Source: Dysidea avara
Taxonomy: Eukaryota; Porifera; Demospongiae; Dictyoceratida; Dysideidae
Length of the DNA: 64,000 nucleotides
Assembly (NCBI RefSeq): GCF_963678975.1
Contig: NC_089279.1
Span: 31,522,660-31,586,659 of the forward strand
Direction: 5' to 3'
A model generated the notes under the pieces. That model saw only the letters and a program-made list of their open reading frames with translations, was not told the DNA's origin and searched no databases. The position numbers and the translations under genes are program-made. The stretch's first letter is position 1. Each line of letters starts with the position of its first letter. This document shows positions 33,600 to 45,700 of the stretch, piece by piece.

Positions 33600-35695
33600 A
33601 TGGACAGAGATGACAAACAGTCCACCATAATAACTTTATTAGACCTTCCAACAGAATTATTATTATTATTATTATTATTATTATTTATTATTATTAATGC
33701 TTTACAATGCAACATACAATTACAATTATACATGTGTAGGTGGGTATAGATGAAGAAAAAGTTGCATTGATGGTCTGCCAGCAACCTGTGCTGGCAGCCG
33801 GGAGTTAATTAAACTTATGTAGTAAAGTTAATTGTCAGTCCAGAATCATAGCACTTGCTGCAGTGGATATAGTATCCTTTTTGATAGTAGGGCGTGACAA
33901 GCTGAGATTACGATTTGTTTCACGGAGACTACGAAGCGTGATCGAGATACCATCGTTGTGGAATGAGTTTGCGTGGCCTTATTACCACATTAGTGATGAA
34001 GGTCGTGTAAAGTACGTGTTGAAGGCGTACGGACAACACGTGAAACGACTATCATTTCCACATCACGTGACACCTCCAATACTTACTGGGATGTTGAGTT
34101 ATTGCAATAATGTGGTACAAGTTAGTCTGCCATCAACCAAGCTAGACCCTGAGGAACTTGGAAAGATTTTGCTACAAATGGGACATCTACAAAGGCTGGA
34201 TGTAGAGTGGGATATTGATATCAAACAGTTACTGATGCAAATCAGTGTAAATTTGAAAGAACTTACTATCAGATTGAAAAAGACAGTATCATGTGAAGAA
34301 ATTATAAGGTCAACTGATTCATGGGTACGCAATTGGTTGCTGAAAAGGCTTATCCCACAACAAGTAAACATTGTTAGTAATGTTGACTTTCTTCGGCATA
34401 ACTATAAACGTGCAATAAGGGATTGCTGGGTTACCTTAAACTCTGAGTCACCAGCTGGTTACACAGGTCGTGTTAAACTTTATAACAACCTAAAAGTTCC
34501 ACTAAATTTGTCTCCAGTCCTGCCAGTGTTTCAGATAGACTTTGGTCAAGCAGTTGTTTCTCCGTATGTCAGTGCAAGTAGTGTTGGATTACAGGGAATA
34601 CAAAGTGACTTGTTACTGTTGTCTAGCTGTACTCACTGTGGCAGGGTGGTACATAAAGCAACAATTGAGAAAGACAGTTTCATTTGTGCTAGACAGAAAG
34701 TGAATTGTAACATTACCAATCTTCATTTTGTGACAGAGTTTTTTGCTTTCTTTGGAGGATCATTTAGTTATGAGCATTTAGAGCAACTTGCAATTGCATG
34801 CCCCAATCTTCAGCGACTGGGCTTGCAGCAAAACAAAAGCTGTTTGAAAAGTTTACAAGGTCTACGTAACATTGCTGACTTTTGTTGTAACCTACGAGGA
34901 CTAAATATTTCAGGAATACCAATTGAAGAGGTGGAAGATCAGATACAATTATGGATAATATTGAGTGATATGAAGTTAACGCATCTAGCAGTAGATTATT
35001 GTCTCATGTTATCATCAGTCAAAGACAAGCAAACTTTGATCAGTTTATTTCAGAAATGCACCAGTTTACTTGCCGTGGAGTCTAACTCTGTAGCAGCTTG
35101 CTCTACATGTTCTAAATTTATTGGAAAGAATATATCAGTACTATCCCAGTTCACATCACTCATACACTGCAAAGTTTTCATTAGTATTTACTACACAACT
35201 GCACTACCAGAGATACTCACCAGCTGCAAAGAACTCAAGTGTTTGGATTACACTGATGCTTATGACAACATTCAGAGATTGGACCTAGTAATACCCTGTC
35301 CAAACTTACAACAGATACATATCTGGTCAGTTTACACCAACATTCCTACCACTTTTATGAGCACAGTTTCAGCTCATGGTGGACTGGTACATGTAGCATT
35401 GACTGTGAAATCAGTGACGAGTGAAGGTATAACTGCATTAATAAGGAACTCTTCTAAGCTAATAACATTTCATTCTTTGGTGAGCAAGGTAATTGATACT
35501 AAATCTAGGTCTGTTGATCTTAAACCAGAGGCATTGGAAACAATATTGAGGCAAGAATATTTCCACAAACAGCTGTTTGTGATGGGTAGCTTCCAACTTA
35601 AAATAACCGGTAAAGATTATTCAAAATTTCGGAGCTATCTAGATGGAGAACGCCTCAATAATACAAATCTCTTTTCATTGTGGAATGTACTTTAG
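33600..35695 (+). CDS. F-box and leucine-rich-repeat protein, F-box interrupted
   Basis: Probably the substrate-recognition subunit of an SCF-type ubiquitin ligase: the F-box would bind Skp1 and the LRRs a target. ATG at 33600 (context ACAATGG) opens MDRDDKQS..LLDLPTEL, the first half of an F-box. The second half, DIVSFLIVGRDKLRLRFVSR, begins at 33866 in the long open frame to 35695. Between them is SINE-like DNA with a (TTA)n run. A GT-AG intron 33736-33863 would keep the frame but leave about 25 foreign, leucine-rich residues inside the F-box. Irregular LRRs follow (for example CPNLQRLGL, CNLRGLNIS, LTHLAVDYC, CPNLQQIHIW). No intron is seen in the rest. The protein would be about 650 residues if spliced. 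It may instead be a broken allele. Confidence 0.7.
33655..33800 (-). mobile_element. SINE-like insertion in the F-box coding sequence
   Basis: On the minus strand it ends TGTAAAGCATTAATAATAAT followed by (AAT)n. The same 3' word (TGTAAAGCATTAATAA) ends the SINE at 52830-53045. The (TTA)n run abuts the F-box codons GAATTATTA. The 5' boundary and target duplication could not be fixed. Confidence 0.5.
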
Positions 35696-38345
35696 GTTGT
35701 AGAATTTGCTGTTCATAGATACATGCACACACAACATCGACAAAAGATATAATCATTTATCATGCCACAGAGCTTTGTGTTCATGATCTCCTGTACTATG
35801 TCATTGTTTTAACTATATGTACAGCAATTGACTGTATATAGCTGTAATTGTACAATTATGTATTGTCTGGAATGGTGCTTTAAACAATTGTGTTTCCAGC
35901 TTGTTCACTCTAATAGTTCTCGTGCATCAACAAATTTATAAAGTAGAAATCACGCTAGTGAGGTATTTTTTTAATAGTTTGAAGTTCAAAAAAGGTGAAT
36001 CAACTGGTCAAAATCATGTACACATGACTACTTTGTTTTCATTGTTGATCCCATGTTGCTATTTATTTGCATGACTACAATGCGGTACACAGAAGTATTT
36101 GCATCACTTAATATCTGGTACTGATTTTGTAATTTATATTTTCCTTTAGTCTGTACCATATTCATTGGTCGTGACTCCAAATACAGATCTGTCCATGACA
36201 GTTTTAAGTAACTGGCTTTCAAGACACCAGAACAGTTTGAACATGCTGACTTCTTTGACTCTTGTTTCTTTTCAGTGATCTCTACCAGTATTTCCATTTT
36301 CAAAATAATATTATTTATACACTAGTTGGTATAAATCTATTACATGGATGAGAATTTGAAATTGTGTTTAGCACAAAAATGATAAAGCAAAGGTGCTGCT
36401 TTTGATATTACACATGCATAACTTGAAAGATCATCTATTATCAGCTGACAGCTAATCATCAACAGTATTCAGTTACCAAATACTGGAGTGGTGTCTTACA
36501 ATTGAATTGCTTTCTTTACATGCAGCCTTGATCTTACGATGTAATTGGGGTAAGCCTTAGCAAGGAGAAACTAGAGAATAGCTGTGGTGGATTTACATTG
36601 CTTGCTTGAATGTGCCATATGTTCAGATAAGCTGTATGTTCACAAAAGATATTAATTTAAGTCTCCCTTATAAGGACTAAATGCGACCAACATGTTGTAT
36701 TATAGACTAAACATTACAACCAATAATCCAACTAAGTGTGCAATAGTTGTTTGGCTTCATTATTTATATATCATAACCATTAGTGCTAACGTTATTGTTG
36801 TCACCTTGTCTGTATTTTCTACTTATATTATTACACAGAAGACAAGTGTAAAGTGTCATATATGGCTTCCTTTATATAACAGTACAAGTTTCTTCTGCAA
36901 GAATTATCATCGATCATTTCTGAATATCAGTGAATGTAAGAACTTCATTGCACATAACATTGTTGAAGCTAGGGTTTCCAAGCATTTAGCTATAGCTCAC
37001 AGATTGAGATGCATTTTAAGTCTCAGCTAGCTTGGTAACATCCATACACATGCTGAGATCCATACACATACACATATAGCTTGGTAACATCCATACACAT
37101 GCTGAGATCCATACACATACACATCCATCCGCTGAGAGACTTTCAATATTTTAATAAATCAAAACTCAGCAAATTGCTATATATTATGCAAAAAGTTCAC
37201 TAATTATGTGATGCATTAAGTGCCCCTGGGATGAAGGTAGTACTAGATAAAGTCACCTAGTGGAAACAGACAGCATAACACATAGAGACACATTTAGTAA
37301 TCTGTAAGTGATGGTTATATCTCACTGTGGTATAGGAGCCATGAATCCACTGATACAAATGACAATCAAAACAATATAACTATACAAATATGCATAGCAT
37401 GAATTCATTTTGCATAACACAAGTGATAAATTACTTGAGCTCTATATCTTTAAACACTGCACACCAAAGCTATAGCAGTATAAGGTCATGCTAAGTTTTG
37501 CATTTAATGTTGGAATGTCTGAAAAACTTCATATGGACATGGATATTTACAGGCATGTTCTATTAGAGTATACCTGACTGCTCTATTAGAGTATATACGT
37601 GACTGCTCTATTATAGTATATCGATCTTTTTAACAAGTTTTGAAGAGGGCTCATGTTATCTCTGTAAATCCTTCCCTGAGAGATGAATGTAAGTTTTATC
37701 AATTGTGGTGCTGTGCCATTACACTATATTGCTCACTCATTTTGTCCTGCCATACTAAATGGTGTGTTAGGATCCTGCTTGTGAGTCTAAACTTTACAGG
37801 GGGGGTCCTGAACCCCCCGGAACCCCCCTCCCTACGCCCCTGTGGACAGAGCAAATTTGACATACAGCAGACATGGATGTTGTTCTGGGGGTCTTGGAAG
37901 ATTTTAACACTGTTTTGAAATATTTTTACTGTGTTGGCACACGTAAATAAAGTAGCTAGCTAGCTACTTACCGGCAGTTCTTAAGAAAAATACAAAATGT
38001 GGCTGTTCTATCAGAGTGGTTGACTGCTCTATCAGAGTATTTCGATCTGAACTTTTGTACCATTGCAAATCACCGTAAAATAGAGTTTTGATTGCCTGAA
38101 TATACTTGACCAGTTTCTGGAAACCTCAGAAACCCCCCTAGATCCGCCCCTGACTTATAGTACTGTTATATAAATTCTCTGTAAAGGTTCATGGGAACTG
38201 AAATAATAATGGAGCACTACGGTATAAGTCATATGACATCATTATGAGAGATTTTGTGAATATTCTGTCAGTATGTAGTTTTCCTATGTATGTTTGTAGT
38301 TATATGGCACATTAATTATTGTTGTGTTATTATTGATTTTAGATT
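35696..38345. other. Interval without supported genes, several repeats
   Basis: It contains a 2x tandem duplication of about 54 bp (37030-37130), three head-to-tail CTCTATTAGAG motifs (37556-37630), two more (37999-38047), and two GC-rich MITE ends, CCCTACGCCCCTG near 37842 and CTAGATCCGCCCCTG near 38152. Frames at 36028-36303 (minus) and 36692-37030 (plus) are short and unrecognised. Upstream exons of the membrane-protein exon at 38346 may lie here but were not identified. Confidence 0.45.
37028..37130. repeat. Two-copy tandem repeat of about 54 bp
   Basis: CTTGGTAACATCCATACACA TGCTGAGATCC and the following CATACACAT words occur twice in direct orientation. Confidence 0.85.
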
Positions 38346-38672
38346 CTTCCATGGCTAATTATCATAATTATCATTATCATGATCATTCAACTGGTAGCAG
38401 TTTGCCTAATGTGCTACCTATTGTTGCATGGTATTATCATTTCTGGATTTGTTTTTATTGGCACCTCAGTAATTGTTGCTATTATCTGTTGGAGGCATCA
38501 CCATTTTAGTACTCCAAAACCAGACCAACAAATGTTAATATCATCACTTTCTCCCAATCCTCTACTGTACAGTCAAACTCAACTACCTGCTGTTTGCTGT
38601 GTTAATTTGCAGTATGCAGGAACACAACCTGAATATATTTCAGAACCACCACCTAATTATACTGCTAACTGA
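38346..38672 (+). CDS. Terminal exon of a small membrane protein with a PPxY motif
   Basis: A likely last exon: acceptor ATTGATTTTAG at 38345, then an open frame starting ILPWLIIII. A very hydrophobic stretch (IIQLVAVCLMCYLLLHGIII, SGFVFIGTSVIVAIICW) forms one or two membrane segments. It is followed by a basic HHHF stop-transfer signal and a soluble tail ending EPPPNYTAN and a stop. PPNY fits PPxY, the motif bound by WW domains of Nedd4-type ubiquitin ligases, so membrane-protein turnover or sorting is a reasonable inference. Upstream exons were not found, and the family is not recognised. A TAG-free frame and codon use consistent with coding support it. Confidence 0.55.
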   Translation, partial: LPWLIIIIIIIMIIQLVAVCLMCYLLLHGIIISGFVFIGTSVIVAIICWRHHHFSTPKPDQQMLISSLSPNPLLYSQTQLPAVCCVNLQYAGTQPEYISEPPPNYTAN

Positions 38673-39109
38673 CATGCTCTACGTACCTAGTATAACCCAT
38701 GTTTTGTGCAAGTCGGACATTTACTTATAATAGAAATACACCACAATATTTTAGCCAATCAAATTAGTAGTACAGGTTTTTGTCAAGGGATCTAGACAAA
38801 CAAGTGTAATACTATAATCGGTTGACGTATTTCAAAATAATACATCAAGGTGCTATTGAGAGTATTATATTGTAACACATTCACTTGTTGGACTATGTGA
38901 TTACATTTATTGACTTGCAAACATTGAAGTTTACCGGCTGTGATTTACTTTGAAATAGATATTAAAGTTGTAGTAATAACTGTTACAAATTTAGTATATC
39001 CAAATAGTAATTTGGAATGTTTCTAAACTTGCGACTAAGCAGTTTCATATTGAACTTCTACAATAATCATTAATAATTATGAACATTATTATTGATGCAT
39101 GTTGGTTCC

Positions 39110-39600
39110 TAATCTACAGGGGTGTGTGTATCTCTGAACATGTTCTAAAACATACTGCTATTGAAATTACTCCTATGCTGACCCATCTCTTTCAACAATA
39201 AATCGTTATCAACTGGTATATACCAAGACAATGGAAATTACTAGTAGCTTATGTCACTAAAATCTTTAAATCTGGCAAAATATCTATAGCCCTGGACACA
39301 TGAGTTTCAGTAACATATATTGTTTGCAAAGTAATGGAACTATTGCATATTACTTGTAAGCCAGACTATGAAACACTTGGAAGCACATAACATATATGTT
39401 GTCAGTTAGGCTTTAGGCCAAAGCATTCCTGTGAATCACAACTGTTTACTGTTACTGATGACTTTGCCAAGGCATTCAATAACAAACTCCAAGTAGGTGT
39501 TGGTTATATTGGCTCTGTCAAAGGCATAATTTTGATTAAGTTCCACATAGCTAGTAAAAATTGAATCCTATGGCATTAAAGATGAGATTTTGTGATAGTT
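39110..39600 (+). pseudogene. Decayed LINE reverse transcriptase fragment
   Basis: With frameshifts and stops, the plus strand still shows the N-terminal RT landmarks of CR1/L2-type LINEs: VLKHTAIEITPMLTHLFQQ, then PRQWK, then CQLGFRPKHSCESQLF and TVTDDFAKAFNN. The catalytic FADD region is absent. Old relic. Confidence 0.7.
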
Positions 39601-39689
39601 GGAGTCTTCTTGAGCAATTGCTACCAACAAGTTGGTGGTGATGTTTCCTTTTCTTCTCTTTATGAAGTATACTGATGTTGAGTAGTATG

Positions 39690-40290
39690 TTCTACAGTAA
39701 CTTTATTTCTCCATGCACCTTGATTTTACAAGACTATGCTAAAATGTAGTTACCTTGCTACATTGCTTATCATAACAAGTTAATACTCTAATAGAGTACA
39801 GAGGCTTACTGCACACAAAGCCCTATGTTCTGGCTACACTATTTCTATTGTCTTATATATACAACATTTATTATGATATTACATACTGTATCCAGTGTTT
39901 TGTACTGTATATAGCCTTCCCTACACTGGTGTGGACAGTTGATGCAGAAGTTCAATTGTTTGGACTGAAATTCAGTTCTGTTCATTGTGTGTCTTTTTCT
40001 ATACCTCACACTATTACCATAGTATTCAATACAGCATATAGTACTGTATTTACAAGGACACTATCTCAATTCAAATGTATCAGTCAATGATTGACATTAT
40101 ACCTTGTCTTGTCATTAATCTTGTATTTTGTCTTAGCAATTTTATCAGCAAATCCTTGTAAATACACCAACAGTCACTACTGAATGTTTACTAAGGTCCA
40201 AATTAGGACAGATTCTATTGGTTTACAACTACCGTTAAGAGTAGCATTTTATGCTGTTGATGGGAACATGATTATAGGTATCATACAGTA
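39690..40290 (+). pseudogene. Decayed copy of the beta-helix/multi-membrane gene
   Basis: Segments align with the membrane region of the intact gene at about 45315-45790: LVWTVDAEVQLFGLKF against LVWSVNTEVQLFGLKF, then TRTLSQFKCI, then a DRFYW-like block (GGACAGATTCTATTGGTTTA). Stops and indels break it, and the N-terminal beta-helix is missing. It lies about 2.4 kb upstream of the intact gene in the same orientation, so it is probably a decayed tandem duplicate. Its TACTCTAATAGAGTACAG matches TACTCTACTAGAATACAG in the gene and is not a copy of the dispersed motif. Confidence 0.8.
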
Positions 40291-40909
40291 TGTTAGTAGG
40301 GATCCCCTAAATGACACACATCCTCCAAAATACTGCCTCTAAAAACTACCCCAGAAATACCTTAAACAGTGGAAAGCACCTTAATGGAATAGGTTAGTGC
40401 GTTGAATGTCAAATATAGCATTAAATCTACAGAAAATCATACACACTCCAATACTGAATTTTTTATTTTACAAACTTCCAAAACCCAAATTTTAGTCTGC
40501 CTGCCTGACCATGGTTGCAAGGCTAGAGGCTAAATGACACATCATATGACCACCATTTTTGTCACAATAGCAAACTCACCACTTTTGGGGTTCTGATGGG
40601 TGCTTGCCCTCTGTGCCTTGTATTTCCTTTTATTTTCAATCCAGCTAGTCATCTTCTTCATGCTACAAAACCATATCAAGGTGTTATTGACACTTTGCTT
40701 ATGTAGATGCCATATTTAAAGCATTCATACTGTTTCGTTGAGAGACATCACTGGCAGAAGACAGTTAGTAGACACTACATGTACCGAATCTCTGACCTGC
40801 AGGACCAATTACAATTCATTGACATGCCCCTTTATGATCTTGCTGGACTAATAACGATTGAGGAACATGCCCTTTGATGGTCTAGCTGTATTACAGCAAT
40901 TGATCATAA

Positions 40910-41135
40910 AATACAAGCATTATTATTATTAATATTTGGGGGAAAAAGGCAGACAGCAAAGCTGATTAAGCCCAAACAATTACAAATTATAAGTGCTGTT
41001 CAATCAAGTTTAAAATGTAGCTAAACTGTTCAGTTCATTTAGATGCGGTGGCAGCGAATTCCACTCCCGGATGTTTCTTGGCATCTTATTGGTAGTACTG
41101 TGAAAAGCAAGGCATGAAAGACCATGCCTCTTAAA
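40910..41135 (-). pseudogene. LINE 3' relic with (AAT)n-type tail
   Basis: The minus strand encodes RHGLSCLAF..STTNKMPR then NIREWNSLPPHLNELNSLAT and a stop, the LINE C-terminal signature, followed downstream by an AATAATAAT tail at about 40916-40932. Confidence 0.7.
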
Positions 41136-42700
41136 CATCGCTTATAGTCCAGTTGACTGAGACCACATTAGTGCCATTACCATTGATTTCTAAAGCAGTT
41201 AGTGTTATTGCTCCTGGGGGTACATAATATTGAATTTAAACAAGGAAAATGTAATTTTGTCATGATAGCTTGGCTGCCTAGAGCAACAGTCCAAACAGTT
41301 GTGGATCAGTGGCAGTTGATCAGGCTATGAAAAGTGGTGACCCAAGAGAAGAAAGGTTTGGTTGAACTTTCGCTGCTATTGCTGCCCTGGACATTGTGGT
41401 CTTTGGGTCCCATTGGAATTCTGAGTGTATTGGTCTTTTGGTCCTTACTGGTTAAAACAAAAGGGACACTATCATGCACACTTGAACATAATGTTGAAGG
41501 CGAAGCCAACATTACTGGGAAATTGAGTTTGAATGAAAAAGCTCCAAGGATGAATATGAAACAGATGATGACCCTCTATATGAGGGCCTTTCACATGAGA
41601 GATGTGTTGCAGTTGACATTACATGCTGTAGTAGACTTCCATTGTTCTATTGATTGTGATCACTTACAAGACAGATTGGAGTTTGACTAGTGGATATTAG
41701 TCACCATCATTGCTCAAGATGTAGCTCTGAGTCTCAAAATTGTAAGAGTGTTTATTCGGTGCTGCATGTCACCCCCAATCAACCTACAGTATAATTTAAT
41801 GTAATGTAGCTATTTCAATCATCACCATAAAGTCATTAATTAATTTCCCTCTAAGTGTAACTACTTGGTGGTGTTATGCTGGGGTTATAGTTGCAGTGGA
41901 TTTATTTAATGCATAATCACATTCCAATAAAATATTGACCACATTTTATCAGAGGTGATGGTAATAAAGATACAAATTAATAATGATGGTTTATGCCATT
42001 GTGTGATTGTCGCTATAATTGTATTGCAAGGTACGATATATAATTTTGGGATAATCCTGCATTGGGCATAGTTATTATCTCTTATAAATATTGAGTTTTT
42101 CTTAAGAATTTATAGCGAATTTTGGTCTGTTAATATTAGTAAAAGTCCTTAGCCTTCCCTGGACGATGTAGTTGAGTATAAGTCCTGCAGTGTGCATGTG
42201 TATTTAGAGTTCCATTATCAGTTTTATATCACGATAATGTTCTGTAAGTGCAAAGGTGCTTGGTTACATAACCGTCTACTTCTTCTTTCTATTACAATTC
42301 ATACAAAAACTCTCTTAAGAACATAAAAGGTGTTTTGAAATCTATAATAGTGTTATTATTTTTGATTTGATGTTTGTTATAGTGATGATGAAACTGTAAA
42401 GTTGTCAAGACTGTATGCACTAAACACGGAGTGAGTGTCAACAGATTTTGTTTAGTGTTTGATTTTATTTAGTTTACAATAGCTGCATGTAGTTATACAT
42501 TTGTACACATTAGGTTACAAAATCCCTGCATGCATGGTGGAGATTTCAGTTTTTGTGTTTTGTTTTTCAACTTGTGACAAGTACACAATAACTACATATG
42601 CTAATGGTGAATTTGAAATTACAATAAAAGCATGAAAGTGACTATGCAGAGTTCAATTTGAACTTGTGTATAGTAGTGGTCACTCTAATTTGCTTTAGAG
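41136..42700. other. Interval upstream of the large membrane-protein gene
   Basis: A 118-residue frame at 41334-41690 is open but unrecognised; another frame over the same DNA reads like a decayed coding sequence (YETDDDPLYEGLSHERC), so an old pseudogene is possible. 41700-42700 is AT-rich and should contain the promoter and 5' untranslated region of the next gene. Confidence 0.4.
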
Positions 42701-45700
42701 ATGTATGATGTATATTTGCTACCGCTATTGATTACATGTTTAACACACACCACTACAAATTGTGTCGTATATTATGTGGTACCTGATGATCACTACGTGG
42801 ATACCAATGATGTAAACAATACCCTGCAGCACTACCTTAATAACACTGAGAAATATTTCACTTCTAATACTCAACTAATATTCCTACCAGGTAAACATCA
42901 CCTTCTTACTGACCTGGTTATTCAGGATGTACATAACTTAACGCTACAAGGAACTGACCTAGAAGAAAAGAATAATACTATCATTTACTGTACTAAATCA
43001 GCCCATATATTCATAAACAGTTCAGAGAACATTATGTTTAGATCTTTAAGTGTAAATGAATGCGGTGTTTCTCAAGAACAGGTTGTAATTGCATCTCTGG
43101 TTCTGAAGTTTTATAATTGTTCAAATATTAAGTTGATGGATTCACTGTTTGTGTGCCAGTATCAGCAGTGTGGATTGGTAGTGGCTAATGTTGTAGGAGA
43201 AAGTTATTTAGTCAATATCACATCTAGCCATTTACTGATAACTCATAACATGACAAGAAGTAACAGTTTTATGGTGATAAGAAACTACCATCACATTGGA
43301 CACTCCTTGTGCAAACGCAGAGCCATAGAACTTCTCTTTTACCAACACCATTATTTAATTCAACTCTTTATAATACAAATACAACTGAGCTGGGATAAAG
43401 CTATGAATATTACATCTTCAACCAGCAAAGGTGCCAATATGGTATTCATCAAAGAAATGGAGTTAACTGCTACAAAGGTTACTGAAAATATTATTTCAAT
43501 TACAATAATTAATAGCAATACAGCACAGAACATCCCATATGCTAATGCAATTCGTTTTGAAAACTGTTTGTTTACCAAGATCATTGGTAAACATGGTCCA
43601 GGAATAATATTGGCAATTACAGACATTTATGGGCTTGCATTTTCACTAATTTCTATAATGCACTGTAGATTTACTAACATAAACTCATCTGTAATTATTA
43701 GAACATACGTGAGCATAGCATTACCATATCCTGCATTAGTAGTAAATATTTTCAACACATCATTTTCAATGCTCAAAGATGCCCATTCTGTCTTATGGGT
43801 AGAAAGCACTAAACTAATGCTTATAGGACCAGTGATATTCACTAAAATAGTAAACCATGTAGCTATCATACACTCAGTTAACAATAAAATTTTTCTTAGT
43901 AATCACATAACATTTTCACTGAACCAAGCAAACTACTGCGTTGTTTTGGAATACATTACACTAGCACAACAAACCAAACTTGACATAATAGCAAACAATT
44001 TTTCAATAGTGTTCTATGCAGCTAATGATCATGATAAATTTAGTTTTTTGTGCTTATTCCAATATGAGCAGTGGTTGGTACCTGGATTTGGAATCAGTCC
44101 ACCACAAGACCAACAACACAACTATTCAATTGTACTACAAGATAACATTGGTCATGTAGTGTCCAACAAACGGTTTTCAACTTCACATTGCAGTTGGAAG
44201 GAAGACTCAATTTTTGTGCAATCAGATGCATTTGAAGTAAATAAAAAAATCATACATTATGGTAACAACTCAATGGCAGTAAAACTAAGTGCCCCTAATA
44301 CCATTTGCTATTGTACAGATGACCAACATTATAACTGCTCCATTGATGAATTGGGACCAGTTTACCCAGGACAAACATTTAGATTAAATGTATTAGTCAA
44401 TGTTGATAGTAAGCACATAGTTAAAATACGTGTTGATAATATCAAAAGCTTAAGAGCATGTAAAAGTCACAATATCCGCAAGGATTACTTGTTGCTGATT
44501 GCAGGGACTTGCACTAAGATAGAGTACAAAAGTATGTTGTATATGAATGAAAATAGTTGTAATGTGTTTATAAGTGGGGAATTTGAAGCGTATGTGTCTG
44601 CATCAACTGATGCATCAGCTTCAGTATTGACCTCCTATGCTTTTGAGGATGTATATCGTATTAAATTTTCATCATGTCCAATAGGATTTGCATTGAACAA
44701 AGTATTACAAATTTGCCAGTGTGATCCAATTTTGAAACCAGTAATACTTTCAGCAGAAAGTTGCATTGTAGATACTCAAACAGTGCTGTGTCCAGCTAGT
44801 AGTTGGATTATAGGCAGAATAATTGCAAACAACAGCCACACTTATGAAGTGTCCACACACTGTCCATTTGACTATTGTCTACCTCACTCCTCACAACTCA
44901 ACCTTTCCAATCCTAATGCTCAGTGTCAATTTAACAGGACTGGTGTATTATGTGGAAGATGTAAAGAAGGTCTCAGTACTGTGTTTGGTACTTCTCGGTG
45001 TAAACAATGTTCCAATTACTATCTGTTTCTACTGTTACCATTTATCTTTGTAGGTATCACTGTTATAGTGTTTCTTTTTATTTCTAATCTTACTGTCGTT
45101 GATGGGAGCATAAATGGATTGATTTTTTATGCCAATATTGTGAGTATTAATAGCCCACTGTTCTTCCCCAGCTACAAACCAACAAAGTATGTATACATGC
45201 TAACTTCATTTCTTAATCTTGATTTGGGCATTGAGGTGTGTTTTTACAATGGTATGGATGGATATGCTGAAATGTGGCTACAACTGATATTTCCCATTTA
45301 CCTCATCTTCATTGCTACATTACTCATCATAACAAGTCGATACTCTACTAGAATACAGAGGCTCACTGCACACAGAGCACTACCAGTTCTTGCTACACTA
45401 TTCCTATTGTCCTATACTAAGATTTTGCATACTGTATCCAGCGTCCTGTTCTCTTATTCCACAATAACTAATCTTCCCACCAAGAACACTACACTGGTGT
45501 GGTCAGTTAATACAGAAGTTCAATTGTTTGGACTAAAGTTCATTGTATTGTTCACTGTGTGTCTTGTTCTATTGCTGATACTGTTACCATTCAATACAGT
45601 CATAATATTTACAAGGACACTATCACAATTCAAATGTATTAATCGTTTCAAGCCACTACTAGATGTTTATCAAGGTCCATATAAGGACAGATTCTATTAT

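Noticed and set aside
36028..37030. Frames at 36028-36303 (minus) and 36692-37030 (plus)
   Set aside because: Short, low complexity and no splice or family support.
39784..39801. Apparent copy of the CTCTAATAGAG motif
   Set aside because: Aligns with TACTCTACTAGAATACAG in the membrane-protein gene, so it arose by mutation in the pseudogene.
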